Origin: Dipteris shenzhenensis
Lineage: Eukaryota; Polypodiophyta; Polypodiopsida; Gleicheniales
Length of the DNA stretch: 64,000 bases
NCBI GenBank assembly: GCA_047967505.1
Contig: CM106541.1
Strand: one strand, 5' to 3'
How positions within the stretch are numbered: the stretch's first letter is position 1; each line of letters starts with the position of its first letter. The notes below the pieces were generated by a model, which did no database searches, was not told the origin of the DNA, and saw nothing but the letters and a program-made list of their open reading frames with translations. Made by a program: the position numbers and the translations under genes. This document shows positions 44,283-57,219 of the stretch, piece after piece.

Positions 44283-46592
44283 ATGACCTATCAATGCATC
44301 ACCACCTGTTTGTATGAAAGGTAGAATGAATCTCTTCCAATCATACATTCTTTCGAGCCTCTCACATACTGTACTTTCCTTACGACCAGCAACTTGCCTA
44401 CCACATCTTCTTACCAAGTCATCTATTGTCTCCACATCCTTGCATTTAAGCTCCCTTGAGACCGTGTTAAAAACCTGATCGATATCCTCATGTGTATGCC
44501 CAACATACAAAAATCCACATTCGACCTCATTGAAGATTCGATGAGCAACTAGCATGGAGCAGAATGCAAACATGAGTACATTCTTATTTTCTCACCAGCA
44601 GTTATCAGCTTGTATTCTCAAAGTCGGTGGCAGGCGACCTCTTTCTGCATGTACATTGCGAATTGCCTTCATAATAGATGTTACAACTTGATTGCTATCA
44701 TGTAGATGCAAGGAATCAATCCATATATCTGCAAAGAACTTAATTCCATGCACTAACACTCCACATAGATGTGTCTTTAGAAAGTGCTTTCCTTGTAATT
44801 TAGGTGGAGTGGCAACAAAACGAGGCAATGTTGTTGTATTCTGATCCATGCCATCTACAATAAGGCACATGTAGTCATCAGGATGCAAAATAGCTTGCTC
44901 CTTCCAAAATGCATATTTTTGTCTGGAATGTTGAATAAGGTCATGATGAGATTTTCAGTTTTTTTTGTATAATTCCCTTTGATTTGGACATGTTGCACTC
45001 TCAATCGCTCGCTTTAAATCATCACAGACATTGCACTTTGACATTTTTTGCCTCCTTGGGATTTTAGCATATCCAAAGTTCTTCTTCCAAAGAGTATACA
45101 AAGTATGAGAAGAAGCTACGGCATGCCCTTTTTGCCTTTGCTTTTCTGCAATAGAGTCAAATACTTCGAGCTTTGTCAAGCCCATTGGAAGGTGCATTTC
45201 AATGATCGCGTCACCGTTAGGGAGTTTGGTAGATATATGGGGTTGAGGCAAAGAATTTTCATGTATGAAGTCTTGCAAAATTGCTGCTGCCCTAACAGTT
45301 GAGATTCTTGATTTGGACCTTCCTCTATTACCGTGAATGCTAAATTTGTTGCCGCCCTTTGCCTTGGTGACTAAATCCCAAAATGTACCATGGGATAATC
45401 CAGTAATATTGTGATATGCCTTATTGCAAATCCTTTTTCCATTTACGAGAGGTTTTACCTTTTGTCTTGAACTTAGCCTTTTATTGCCATTCTGAAGAAA
45501 GCAAGAGAGACTTGTGAGAAGGTATTCATTTCTTTCGCTTCCTCTTCTTTGCCACACGTGTCCTTTACATTCCCTGATGTCTGCAAGATCAATGAAGCGC
45601 ATACATCTTCGCTTGCAACATAGATATCCCAATGCATTTAACATGTTCTCCTCCTTCATTACTCTCTTCCTCTTTGGTTGCTTTTGTGGATCTGCCTGGA
45701 TTCGCTTTCTCTTCATGCATATGTATGACCGTTTTCATTCCTCGTGCACGTTGTTATCTGTATTTATGCACTTCTTCTCCTCACATTTGTTTGTAACCAA
45801 GCATCCATGATTGGTCGTTGCATCCTTGTCCATATCACAATCAAAGTTAAATACTGAATAATCCTCTGTTGATCTCATCCTCGTTTTTAACATACTCTTA
45901 GGACCATTCAATGAATTCAATATTCTACGAGAGTATTGAGAACCTTGAAACTCTTCCACTCATGAGAGAACATCACTCATTGGGACATCTTGCATGGCTT
46001 TCACAAATCCACAACCTTGATTGACACCAGGTTTGTTAATATGCATGAACTCATCCACACTTGACAAGACATCGCTATTGAAACCTTTGCCCTTCTCACT
46101 GTGCAAGAATTCATCCACCCCAGATAAGGCTTTGCTTCTAAAATCATTTTGTTTCTTGGAACCAATGAACTCATCCACTCCAGATAAGATGTCACTTCTA
46201 TAATTGAGTATATTGAAATCATCCACATTTGAAGTGATAGAGCCTGGCACATGGGCACGCTTTTTAGGTCCTTTGATATTGTAGTATACATTGTCTTTAT
46301 CATTGAAAACCACGTGCCTCTTTCTCATATTTAAAAATTGCATGCTCCATCTCATATTCTTGCCTACCTCATAGTAGGGATCACATAAGGATGTTATGTT
46401 ATCAACCATACCATCATCAGTGACTTTTAGAATCCTCATCTATGCAAATGACCGTTGCTCCACTTGTTCAAATCCCAATACTTCACCTTCTGCTACAGTC
46501 TTATTTGCAAATGATCTCATTTGTAATATTTCCCCTATAGTAAAATCCAAGGTGGTGATCACATCCATCCCTGGAACAAAATCTATAGACAT

Positions 46593-47130
46593 CTCCTTTG
46601 TGAGAGTCCTTCGCAAGCAAGCTGCAGTAGCAACAATTACATAAATATTAGTCTCTTTTTAATAATCTACTCATTTATTATAATTTTTAATTAGTACTTA
46701 ATTTATTGGTGGGAGAAGTTATCCGATCAAGTACTCATCAGATGGACATGCCAAGTTATCCTTTGCATGGTCAATCGAGCATTAAATACTATTTTTGCTC
46801 TAGTGTCATGCACATCCGTAAAAAAACATGAGCCTACTAGGTATGTTATCCAATCAAGCACTAATGGGATGCGTGTGCCACTTTTCATGTAAGTCAATTC
46901 CACCTATTTGAGGTGTACAAAAAGTGTTGTGCCCATCGGATATGCTTTGCATGGTCCATCGAGCATTAAATACTATTTTTGCTCGTGTCTTGATGTTGTG
47001 AGGTACCTCAAGAGATGTACACAAGGTCTACATGAGGAGGCAAAGGTTGAAATTTCTAGGAGTGTTATTGATCACCCAATATTTTGAGAGCTACATGGTT
47101 CATGCTCACAGGCGGTTAAAAATCATGAAA
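46593..47130. other. Intergenic stretch between two TE-derived genes
   Basis: Two diverged copies of ATGGTC.ATCGAGCATTAAATACTATTTTTGCTC lie near 46768 and 46950, with TTATCC.ATCAAG.ACT near 46718 and 46848. No gene is seen. Confidence 0.5.
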
Positions 47131-50100
47131 AAAGTTTATTGATAAGCGGCCTTCAGAACACCCTCAAGTACATGAAAAATCCCAAAATCTCTAAAGAGTT
47201 GTTTTTGAAGAGGACGAGCATGATGATGGTCTTGAATACCAAAGCCCAAGCCAAGAAACCAAATATTGTGGCTGCATCAAGACTTTTAGGTGTGCATCAT
47301 AGGAACTTCTATGTTGCTAGATCTTGAATGTGTCAGGATATGATACCACTGCATTTGTGTGAACGACAACCATGCATAAAGGGTGCAATTATGAGGTGAA
47401 GGAGTTAGTGCTATCATTCTCGACCTGTAATACATGTGTCTCGCCCAATAAGAAGGATGTCTATCGATAGCGTACAGGGAGAAAGACTTGTAGGAAACAC
47501 CGAGTGCATTTTCTTGAGGAGCCTTAGGTTGGTGATATTCCTTCAGGTTGTATCCCTTCAAGAATCATAAGCTTATTCCTTACTTCTCTATGGTATGTTG
47601 TTAACAAGTTGATGGTGGCTTTTAGGTTATGTTTCCATTAGCTACATGTTAGATACCATTGGCCACATGGTAGCTACCATTATGACTTGCTGTGAATAAG
47701 TACCCAGTCACTACTATTGTGTTGTTAGACGATCACTGCTCTGCCTTTCGATAGCTACATGGTGGCTACCATGGCCTAAATTGCTATCACTTGCTATGAG
47801 TACTTAGCAAATGATGAGATTAGATACCAAGTGCTTCCAGTAGCACTCAAGTTGGAGTGAGCAGAGTGGTGGTTACATAATAACTAACTACTAGCTACCA
47901 CATCTATTAACTATGAGTCCTGTGATTGTTGTACCAAATCATAGCCACCACTAAACAAATTGGTATCTATCATTAGGCATCCATTGCTGAACTTATCTAC
48001 CGAGTGCTACTAGCAGTAAGTACTAAAGTAGGAGCTCTATAAGTGGTTAAGAAATAATTTAGTAGCTACCACGTTTGTTAAGTATGAGTGCTCTTATTCT
48101 TGTAGCAAGTGGTAGCCACCACCAATTGGCATGATAGTATTCATTAGGCGCCCATTGCTACCATTACCATGGGTGCAGGTGGCCAATGGATTGAGTGGAA
48201 GATACCATTTTCTACCACAAACAAAGAGCAGACAATTATTTGAGTGCAAGCTACCATTTACTTCCAGTAAGTGGGAGCAATAGAAATGCAACACTTGCTA
48301 CCACTTGCTGCCACTAAGCTAGAGCAATAGAAATGCAGCCCTTGGTAGCACTTGCTATCAATCGCCACCCATAGCTCTCATTTGCTACCACTAGCGACAA
48401 TGCCAAGAGAGCTACCAGTTCATTGAATCCATATGTGGTAGCTACTGTGTGATTTTGCGGTTATAGCTACCATCTAGTAGGCAATTCTTTTAGTGGAAGC
48501 TACCACTTGTTGCCACTAAGCGAGGTAATTTTTTTCATGGAATCCACCACTTCTTGCCATAGATCAAGAACAACCTTAACTCAGGAATACAATTTAGTTG
48601 GCAACCTTTGAAGTGTGGTGACCAAAGGGTTTATTTGTATATCTCCAAAGGTGATCAGATTAGTCATCATTGGAGGGAACATGCTGCGTTCAAGAATGAA
48701 AGCCTATTACAAAATGTAAAGTTGGAGATGCTTTCATTAGGTACATTGATTATTTGAGTGGAAGCTACCACTTCCTATGATGACTAAGGGAGGCAACTAT
48801 TTTAGTGCAAGCTACCACTTGCTACCACTAAGAAAGGCAATTATTTGACTAGAGGCTACTACTTGCTGCCACTGAGTGAGAGCATCCATAACTCAGAAAG
48901 ACAATTTAGTTGGTAATCAAGAACAAATTCTGCTTTGAATTATGGTGACCAAAGGGTTTATCTGTACATCTCCAAAGGTGACTAGATTAAACATCATTGG
49001 ATGGAACACGGTGCACTCAATATTCAACGCTTATCAAGAAACATAACTTACGAGATGCTTTCATCAGCTACATTGATTGAGTACATGTTTTCACTCAATA
49101 CATGGCACTTAGTTCAGATTACAGATATTCAATTTGCATTATAGAATAGTAGCTATCGTGTGCTTGTTGGAGGCACTAGCATAGTGGTACCTTCCAAGTG
49201 CAACTGCTTGCCGCTAGCAAAACAATGGTAGGTATTCTTTTGCCAGTACATACAACAACAAGATAAGTATCCCTTTCATCCTTTTTCTTGTCATAGGCAA
49301 ACTTGAAACTCCCTTATATCTACTATTAACGTTTTCCAATAACTTTAAGGAGTACTACGAAACTAATATCTTTAACTAGTACTAACAAACTAATATGTTT
49401 AATGTAGGTGGAGTTCTTTCTTGCCTTCAAGCAGAGCCACCCAAAGGTATAGATTCACCAAAGGTCCTTTGAGAAGTTGAAGCCTTACTTTGTGCACAAG
49501 CTTAAGGATCGGTAAACTTGCTGCATCACACATGTGCAGATCTCTTTTTTGAAGGATGATGTAAACCACTTATGACAAGTCTCTTTTGGTGTGCATGGAG
49601 TAGTCTGCAGTTGCAAATGTGAAATTTATGGTTCAGGTGATAGTTGCAATGCACATGTGAAAAATTTCGTAGGCATAACTGTGCTTTGGGAATCTGTCCT
49701 CTACCTGAAAGCAATCTGTGCCAGCTGCCATGCCCTTAAGTGCAATGCACTTCATCTGGAGCAGGAAAAATGGCATGTTTCCCAAGGGAGGAATCATTTA
49801 CTGCACGTACAATGTCCGTAAAGATATTTAGGATGCCCAAGTTGGAACCAAACTTGATGGAAAAAATTAAAAAAGGAAAGTTATCTCATTCAAAGAGATG
49901 TAATGCAATGAGCTTTTGGTAATGTTTAAGGACCACTTGAACAAGTTTATAAAGCATAACTTTGTCTACAAATGGCAGGTAGAGCAAATCAAGGAGTGTC
50001 TTGTTCACTTCCTCGAAGAAGTGTTGGTATCGGTCGTGGATTTTGCAGAAAATTACACTTTCACAGAACAAAACGAGATCCAATCCATGTATTGGCACTC

Positions 50101-51108
50101 CAACCAAGTTACGATCTTTGTCCAAATTACATATGTGCGTATTGTAGGAATCGTCCACAAATACTATCACTTTTATATATCCGATGATAGGATGCATGAC
50201 ACTCTTTTTGTTCAACATTGCTTTGTGCTCCATTATAAACGGCTAAAAGATCAGGGCATTTATGTCAATGAACATTGGGTGTGGTCAGATGGAGCAACCT
50301 CACAGTTCAAAGCAAAGAGGCTTTTTTACTTCGTTGCTTGATATGGCCCACAATGATAGGAATGAAAATGACACATAATTTTTTTGGTTCAAGACATGGA
50401 AAGGGTGAACATGATGGTGCGGGGGTTGTTCTTAAAAGGCATCTCACTCATGAGCAGCTAAAGCCAAATGGTGCAAAGCTCCAATGTGCAAAGGAAGTGT
50501 GTTATTTCTAAGGGAGACATTGTCCGAAGAGGCTGATGCCAGATACCCCTCAAAGGCTCGACCTGTTACTCGAGTATTTTGGGAAATCAAGGAAGGTGAT
50601 GTGGATAGAAGTAGGAATTGGGATTGTAAAGCTGTGCCTAATTCGTGTGAGTTGCATTGCATGTCGAGCTATTCTTTAACAAATGGAATAGCTTTAAGGT
50701 GTAGGAGTTTTTTGTGTTTTTGTAGTGCCTGCATGCAGGGAAAATGGAGGAGGTGTTCCAATACATCACACGTGCCCTTTTGGGAGTATGTTACCCTACA
50801 ACCCTCAGAGAATACCATTGAAGATGAGGATGAAACTTATGATCCAACATTTGAAGGACACCATGATGCCTTGAGTGATGCACTTTGTGTTGGTGATAAT
50901 TTTGCTGTTATAGTTCCTCTTGACAATGATGAGCATGTGGATTTCTATATTCTAAAATGGACAAAGGGGAAGGAAAAGACAAACGTTCCACTTAAAGATG
51001 CATGGGGGAATGTTTGTGGCCGAGGCTCATTTGCGGTCAGGGGATTTTGGTACAAGAAAACTCAAGGAAATCCATACAAGTATAGGCTTTTAAGGTTGGA
51101 ACCTTAAG
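47131..51108 (+). pseudogene. Transposase-like gene relic, interrupted
   Basis: The N-terminal piece 47139-47327 reads ISGLQNTLKYMKNPKISKEL and then ASRLLGVHHRNFYVA, a helix-turn-helix-like start. A further piece with CVSPNKKDVYR follows near 47430. After about 1.8 kb of CTACCA-rich DNA the gene resumes at 49412 with VEFFLAFKQSHPK and FEKLKPYFVHKLKDR. The core at 49916-50512 has HWVWSDGATSQFKAKRLFYF and, in another frame, NFFGSRHGKGEHDGAGVVLK. The Asp in DGA and the HGK..DG block resemble a DDE-type transposase core, though I cannot name the superfamily. The C-terminal piece 50484-51107 carries VPLDNDEHVDFYILKW, similar in style to the end of the DUF7869-type gene. At least four frame changes and several stops. 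Confidence 0.6.
47590..49411. repeat. CTACCA-rich interspersed repeat field
   Basis: The words GCTACCACTTG, TAGCTACCA, GGTAGCTACC (a 10-bp palindrome) and TGCCACTAAG recur dozens of times with no fixed period. Two longer duplications are seen: AAAGGGTTTAT.TGTA.ATCTCCAAAGGTGA at about 48624 and 48952, and ATTTAGTTGG.AA at 48591 and 48904. The field separates two parts of the transposase-like relic. Confidence 0.75.
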
Positions 51109-52044
51109 TCTTCATTGAGTCCCACCTTGTCAGAGCTATCAAGTTTCCAATGGAGTGGGAAGGACGTGTGAGAACATATGTATTGTCCTCTAAAGTGTAT
51201 GAAGCTATTTATAATAGCATTCCATTTGATATGTAGAACAAGCATCATGTGATACAGTGCTATCACTTAATTTGAGTAGTTAGCAGAGATAAAAAATAGG
51301 AACAAGTGTAGGCTACCGCTTACTTTCTTGATAACTTCCATTAAATGAAATACATTATGTTCTCTATTTTGGTTGGTTCTTTTCATGACTTTGATCTCAT
51401 TTGCAATACATGAAAATGGGGCACTTGATGCAGAATAGGTTTACACATTTGTGATGACTAGGCACCGACATTTAGGTGCATTGAGTCAAGGTGCCTCATG
51501 CTAACCTCATGCTACCCTAGTGTCAAAGAAGAGGGTTAATATTGTGAGCAATGCCATTATATGTGGTTGCTATCAATTTCCCCTAGAGTAGGTGATCTCT
51601 CTCATGATGCTAGCTACTAGCTATTTTATGGCTTAACCACTTGGGTAAATTTATGTGTGGTGGTAGCTACCACCTATTATGTTGGTAGTTACCATGTGGT
51701 AAACATTGTGCTCTGTGTTGTGGTGGTAGCTACCACCTGGCAAAAATTATTCTCACCTAATTAATAGATTGACTAACTCAAACCCTTTCCAAAAAAAGCA
51801 TGTACACAAACAATCCTAAGACTCTAATCTTTCACTCAGTTTTGCATAACCGTGCAACACAAACTTTCTTCAAGAGAATATTAAATACCACATGTTGATA
51901 GAATACTAAAAAAGCACCATTTATTCATATATAAGTGAAATACATTGGCTTGGCTCACATAGTCCCCAGATTATATCAAAATTATGTGTGGTGGTAGCTA
52001 CCACCTGTTACGTTGGTAGTTACCACCTTGCAAACATTATGCTC
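51109..52044. repeat. Left part of a tandem duplication with GGTAGCTACC
   Basis: The unit starting GTGTGGTGGTAGCTACCACC at about 51655 recurs at about 51988. The segment CTAACTCAAACCC.TTCCAAAA to ACATAGTCCC (51774-51972) recurs at 57655-57867. The second unit is cut by copia element 2. No gene is present. Confidence 0.75.
52040..52044. repeat. Target-site duplication of copia 2, left
   Basis: TGCTC at 52040-52044 is repeated at 57518-57522, flanking copia element 2. Confidence 0.9.
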
Positions 52045-52342
52045 TGTAAAGAATAAGGGAGAGAGATAGGAGACTCAAGTTCAGCTTTCTTCACAACACA
52101 CAAAAGAGAGAGGACCCAAGGTTGGAGGGTGAAGCCTTTCTTCACTTTTGCACACAACAACAATACAATAGAGGAGGGAAATACCCTATATGTCAAAACC
52201 TAGAATACGTGGTTCATATGTGAACCCAAACCAAAAACATACGTGGTAGTCTAACTACACCACGAGTACAACTAACATAGGCGGTGACATAAATGATAGT
52301 CATCCAAGAGATATATCGGGGGTAGAGCTTGATATCTCAACA
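52045..52342 (-). repeat. 3' LTR of copia 2
   Basis: 298 bp, TGTTGAG..TTTACA on the minus strand; the pol stop at 52300 lies 43 bases inside it. Confidence 0.95.
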
Positions 52343-55300
52343 CTCCCCTTCAAGCTCAAATCCATCTCACGTACACCAAGCAAGCTCCTAAATCTGCGAA
52401 GCTTCTTGGTACCCAATGCCTTCGTAAAAATATCAGCCACCTGCTCCTCAGTGCTGACATAGACAAGATCAATCTCACCAGCTAGAACCTTCTCTCTCAC
52501 AAAGTGATAATGCACCTCAATGTGCTTTGTTCTAGCATGATAAACTGGGTTATTAGCAAGCATGATGCTGCTAATGTTGTCACAATGAATGACAACTGCT
52601 GCATGAATTGACTGTCCCATATCTGCAAGTAGCTTCCGTAACCAAGCTACCTCACATGCAGCCATTGCTGCACCCCTGTACTCAGCCTCTGTGCTCGACA
52701 AGGCAATTGTTGGCTGCTTCTTGCTGCTCCAACCGATGGCACCACTCCCAAGGGAAAACATAAAACCACTAGTAGATCTCCTGTCTGAGACACTACCAGC
52801 CCAGTCAGCATCTGTGTATCCATGTACCTGTAATGCACACCCAACTTCATAAAACAGTCCATAATGCAATGTGGACTTCACATACTGCAGTATGCGCCTA
52901 GCCGCATCCAAATGTGGCTTCCTCGGTGCCTGCATAAACTGACTCACCAGCCCCACAGCATAGCTCAAATCTGGTCTGGTTATAGTCATGTAAATCAAGC
53001 TACCTACTATGCGCCTGTACATAGTAATATCTTCAAGAAGCTCACCTGTCTCTGCATTGAGCTTCACATTCTACTCCAATGGAACAGAAATAGGCTTACA
53101 GCCTGTCATCCCATATTTGGACAGCATGTCCAAACCGTATTGCCTTTGCAACAGCCATATCCCACTCGGGGATCTAATAACCTCAATGCCCAAGAAGTAA
53201 CGCAGCTCTCCCAAATCCTTCATCTCAAATTTCTGCTTCAATAGCAGCTTCACTTCATTAATGTCTGCATCACTATCACCTGTAATAATCAAGTCATCAA
53301 CATAGATGACTATAAGCACAATCCCTCTCTTTGTCCTTTTCACATAAAGTGAAAAATCTGAATTGGAAATCTGAAATCCAATAGTGATAAGATATTGCCC
53401 TATCTTGTCTGACCATGCCCTCGGCGCCTGTTTTAAGCCATACAAGGCTTTGCGCAACCTGCATACAAAATCGGGGTGTGAATTATCCTCATAACCTTTT
53501 GGCTGCATCATATAAACTCTTCCTGCAAATCACCATGCAAGAAGGCATTTTTCACATCCATCTGATGCAAAGACCATCCCTTTGCAGCAGCCATAGCAAT
53601 TACTGCTCTCACGGTTGCCATCCTTGCAACTGGGCTGAAAGTTTCCTCATAGTCAATTCCATATGTCTGCGCAAAACCTTTGGCAACCAATCTTGCCTTG
53701 TACCTGCTAACAGACCCATCAGCATTGTGCTTTACTTTGTAAACCCACTTGCAGCCAATAGCCTTCTTATCATGAGGCAAAGGCATCAAATCCCAAGTGT
53801 GGTTTGCATCCAAGGCAGCCATCTCTTCATCCATAGCTACTTCCCAATTTTTATGCCCTGCTGCATCCTCAAAACATGTGGGCTCTGGCTCCTCTAGAAC
53901 CTTGACCATATAAGCATAGTGATGTGCTGTATACCCATCATATCTCAGCCTGTCAACTGGATACTTAATACGAGTGGACCTCCGTACAATTGGATCAGTT
54001 GCAGGAGTCTTTAAATCATGCCTGCTTTTCCTTGCACCAGGTGTAACAACAGAAGGAATCCCAAGTTCCTCATCAAGGCTCATTTCAGAGCCGCTTGACT
54101 CTCCATCAACATGTGAGCTACCAGCAGACACATCAAACACTAGAGCATGGTCTACTTTTTCTTTTCCCTTATGTGATACCTGCACAACACTATCAGGGCT
54201 GCCATGTGATGATTCACTAGATCTCAATCTCCCTGTCCATGCATTAGATCCACTAGTAGAGGACTCTCTGGGTCCACTCAAGGCTTGAGATTGCTGCTCT
54301 GCATTTATTGCAGCATTCCCATTTCCTGCATCTGCATCTCCTACCATAACAGTTGGTGCATACCAGCTGCTCATTTCATCAAAAACAACATCTCTGCTCA
54401 CTTGCATTTTGCGGGTGGAAGGGTTATAACAGCGATACCCTTTCTGGTGTTGAGCATATCCAATAAAGATGCATTTTTCTGCCTTTGGATCCAGCTTTGT
54501 TCTCTTCTCATCAGGAACATGAACATAAGCTATGCAACCAAATACCTTCAAGTGAGAAATATCTGGTTTTTTGGCCTGTATACATTTCTTCAGGCGTCAT
54601 GCCATGGACAGCTGCAGTGGGGGTTCTGTTCATAATATAAACAGCAGTTGCTACTGCTTCAGCCCAAAAATAATCAGGCATGTTTTTCTCATTTAGGATC
54701 GCCCGTCCTACTTCTGCAATATGCCTGTTCTTCCTTTCTGCAACCCCATTCTGCTGAGGGGTAGACCTGCATGAGTACTTCCTTTGAATTCCCTGTTCTT
54801 TCAGATATTCACAAAATTCTTTTGAAAAGTACTCTCCCCCTCCATCAGATCTTAGCACTTTAATATGCACACCTTTCTCTTTTTCAACCATGGCCTTAAA
54901 AGCCTTGAAATGGCTGAACACTTCACTTTTGTGCTTCATAAAATAAATCCACACCTTCCTAGTGCAGTCATCAATAAACGTCACATAATAATGGCATCCA
55001 CCAATAGAAGCAGTTTTGGTTGTCCAAACATCTGAATGGATCACTTCCAAAGGTCTTCTGCTTACCTTAGCATTTTTGGGAAATGCATGTCTGGCCTGCT
55101 TACCCATTTGGCATGCTTCACATACCTTTTGCATTCCCTCAACTCTGAATTTAGGCAAACCTGCAACAATGTTTTTCGTTTGCATAGATTTCAGCCTTTG
55201 TATATTCACGTGCCATATCTCAATATCTGCAATGACACCTCTCCCATGCGCAAACATAGCAGCTTTCACCTCAGGCATATCAACATCCAAGGTGAACATT

Positions 55301-56640
55301 CTGCCATTTTTGTTGCCTTTTGCAATCAAGCGGCACTTATTTTTCAAGTCCTCAACAAAGCATCCATCAGGATTAAATCTAACCTGCAGACCTTGCTCAA
55401 CCATCTGGCCTACTGAAACCAGGTTCTTAGTGATTTTTGGAACATGAAGTACATCTGCCAAGTACTTTGTTTTGCCATCCTGCATAGCCAATGGCACTTT
55501 ACGAACCTGCGTAATTGGGTGCACAGTATCATCACCTGTTTCAACATAACCTGGCTTATCCAAATTTCTAACATCATGAAACCACTCACCATGACTGGTC
55601 ATGTGGTTAGAGGCACTTGAATCAACATACCAAACATCATTGCAAGCTGCAGCATCTCCTGACATGGAGTTAACCATATGCTGCATCACAAAAAGGTGCT
55701 CATTTCTGTCGTCACCATGCCCACTTGATGATGCATAGTTGCTTTGCTACAACTTCCCACTTTTGATGTCATTCTACTTTTTATAGCATGTATTCTCCTT
55801 GTGTCCAGGCTTTCCACGATAATAGCATTCTGTGCTGCTATTTACTTGCTGGTTCCTTTGCCATGAACCACGGCCTCTTTGGCTCCCCCTGCCTCTAGAA
55901 CTACCACGTCCTCCTCCATAGGACTGGTTTTCCTGTTGTTGCTGTTGGTTCTGATTTCCTGCACGGCCACCAAAACGGCCTCTTCCTCTACCCCTGCCTC
56001 TACCTGTATTCGAGTAGAAAGCAGTCTCTTGAGAAGTTGAGGTGGCTAAACCACCATTCCTTTGCTCTTCACTCAGCAAGAGAGCAATAAGTTCCTGAAA
56101 ATCAGGAAATGTTTCACGCACTCCAATGGATGTCCGAAACTGTGCATAATCTTTCCCAAGACCATTCAAGGTCACAGACACTAAGTCCTCATCATCAACA
56201 GGTGCTCCAATGGAGGCAAGAGAATCTGCAAGGCCTTTCACCTTCAAGGAATACTCATTTATATTCAGATTTTTCCTTTGCACATTGTGCAACTCCTGCT
56301 TTAGCTGCATCTTTCGTGCTTTGGTATTTGTGCTATACAGCTTCACCAATGTATCCCATGCCTCCTTAGGCGTCTCTACATCCTGTATATGCACAATCAT
56401 AGAATCTGAAATGCTAACAGACAGCCAATACAAGCATTTTTTGGCTTTTTCATGCCATTCTTTAAAGGCCTTCAATTCAGCAGGAGTGGGAGCAGTACCC
56501 AAAACTGGTTCTGCAGTTTCACCACTGATGTAATCCCAAACTCCCTTTCCCATAAGGAAGTTTGTCATCCTGAACTTCCATGCTTGGAAGTTGTTCTTGT
56601 CAAGCTTCTCACTTACAATGGTAGACAGATTCTCAGACAT
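52300..56640 (-). pseudogene. Copia 2 gag-pol, full length but interrupted
   Basis: Gag begins MSENLSTIVSEKLDKNNFQ at 56640. Domains in order: Gag, RG-rich basic region, zinc knuckle (CYYRGKPGHKENTC, second cysteine changed to Arg), protease (VDSSASNHM), integrase (CEACQMGK kept; the first His block is shortened to IEIWHVN; HSDVWT, SDGGGEYF), reverse transcriptase ([27 protein letters not shown]) and RNase H (YTDADWAGS, STEAEYRG, TKHIEVHYHF). Lesions: TAG at 55774-55776, 55747-55749 and 53071-53073; an extra T in the T run at 54567-54572; a one-base loss near 53511-53520. The last codons run through the polypurine tract into the LTR. Confidence 0.94.
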
Positions 56641-57219
56641 TTTTCAAATCACGAATTGCAACAGCAACCTGTAAACACAGCAAATGCCTCACAAGGGCAA
56701 ATAGCAAAACTTCTGCAAAAAGCCTCATAGGGGCAGATCTGCAACACTGACGAAAGTGGTATTTCACCACACAGTCACTTCCTAGTGACGATTTTGCATC
56801 AACAGGCAACAGGCATGAATCTGCAACTCCCAATATCTCTGCACACAGGCATACGATGCAATTTCTGTGGCACCTTTCCACCGACTAAGCCGCGCACTGG
56901 TCGCACAGCGAAAAACAGGGCCTTTTTCTGAGTGCCTGCGAAGAACTTGCGCCTTCAAAACGGGCCCCGAAACGGCCTCAAATCAAAAAAATAAAGTCAC
57001 CAAGGGCTTCGCCTTGTCCCGCAGCATATACTGCGCTCTCGCCACACCGCGAAGGGCCTCTCAATCTGAAACAGTGCACTCCTGCACTTCTGGCTGTGCT
57101 ACCTGCAGAGATTTGCTCCCAAACTCGAAATAGGAAAGCAACACTGGTCCTCTTACCAGGACACCACAAACTTGGCTTGCTTTCTGGAGCTCCTTACCAC
57201 GAACAAGGCTCTGATACCA

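Larger units (their letters stand above)
38902..46592 (-). pseudogene. DUF7869-type protein, split by copia element 1
   Basis: On the minus strand one frame runs from ATG at 46592 (MSIDFVPGMD) to TGA at 38902. After removal of copia 1 plus one 5-bp target copy (4484 bp) it is 1069 codons, with no frameshift. The N-terminal third has repeated (D/K)xLSGVDEF motifs at about 20-residue spacing and basic KRKR runs. Later landmarks are NKAYHNITGLSHGTFWDLV, KCNVCDDLK, IVDGMDQNTTTLPR, RIQADNCW then ENKNVL, and VGHTHEDIDQVFNTVSREL. The last three carry acidic residues at RNase-H/DDE-like spacing; the GHTHEDIDQ block is characteristic of the eukaryotic DUF7869 family, function unknown, often repetitive in genomes. 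The C-terminal part has WPNVHNDLRPAPVF and a SH3/BAH-like EVDCFVVVWPLNDEYENVKF. Six in-frame stops lie at 46440, 45960, 45735, 44955, 44592 and 39736. Confidence 0.7.
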
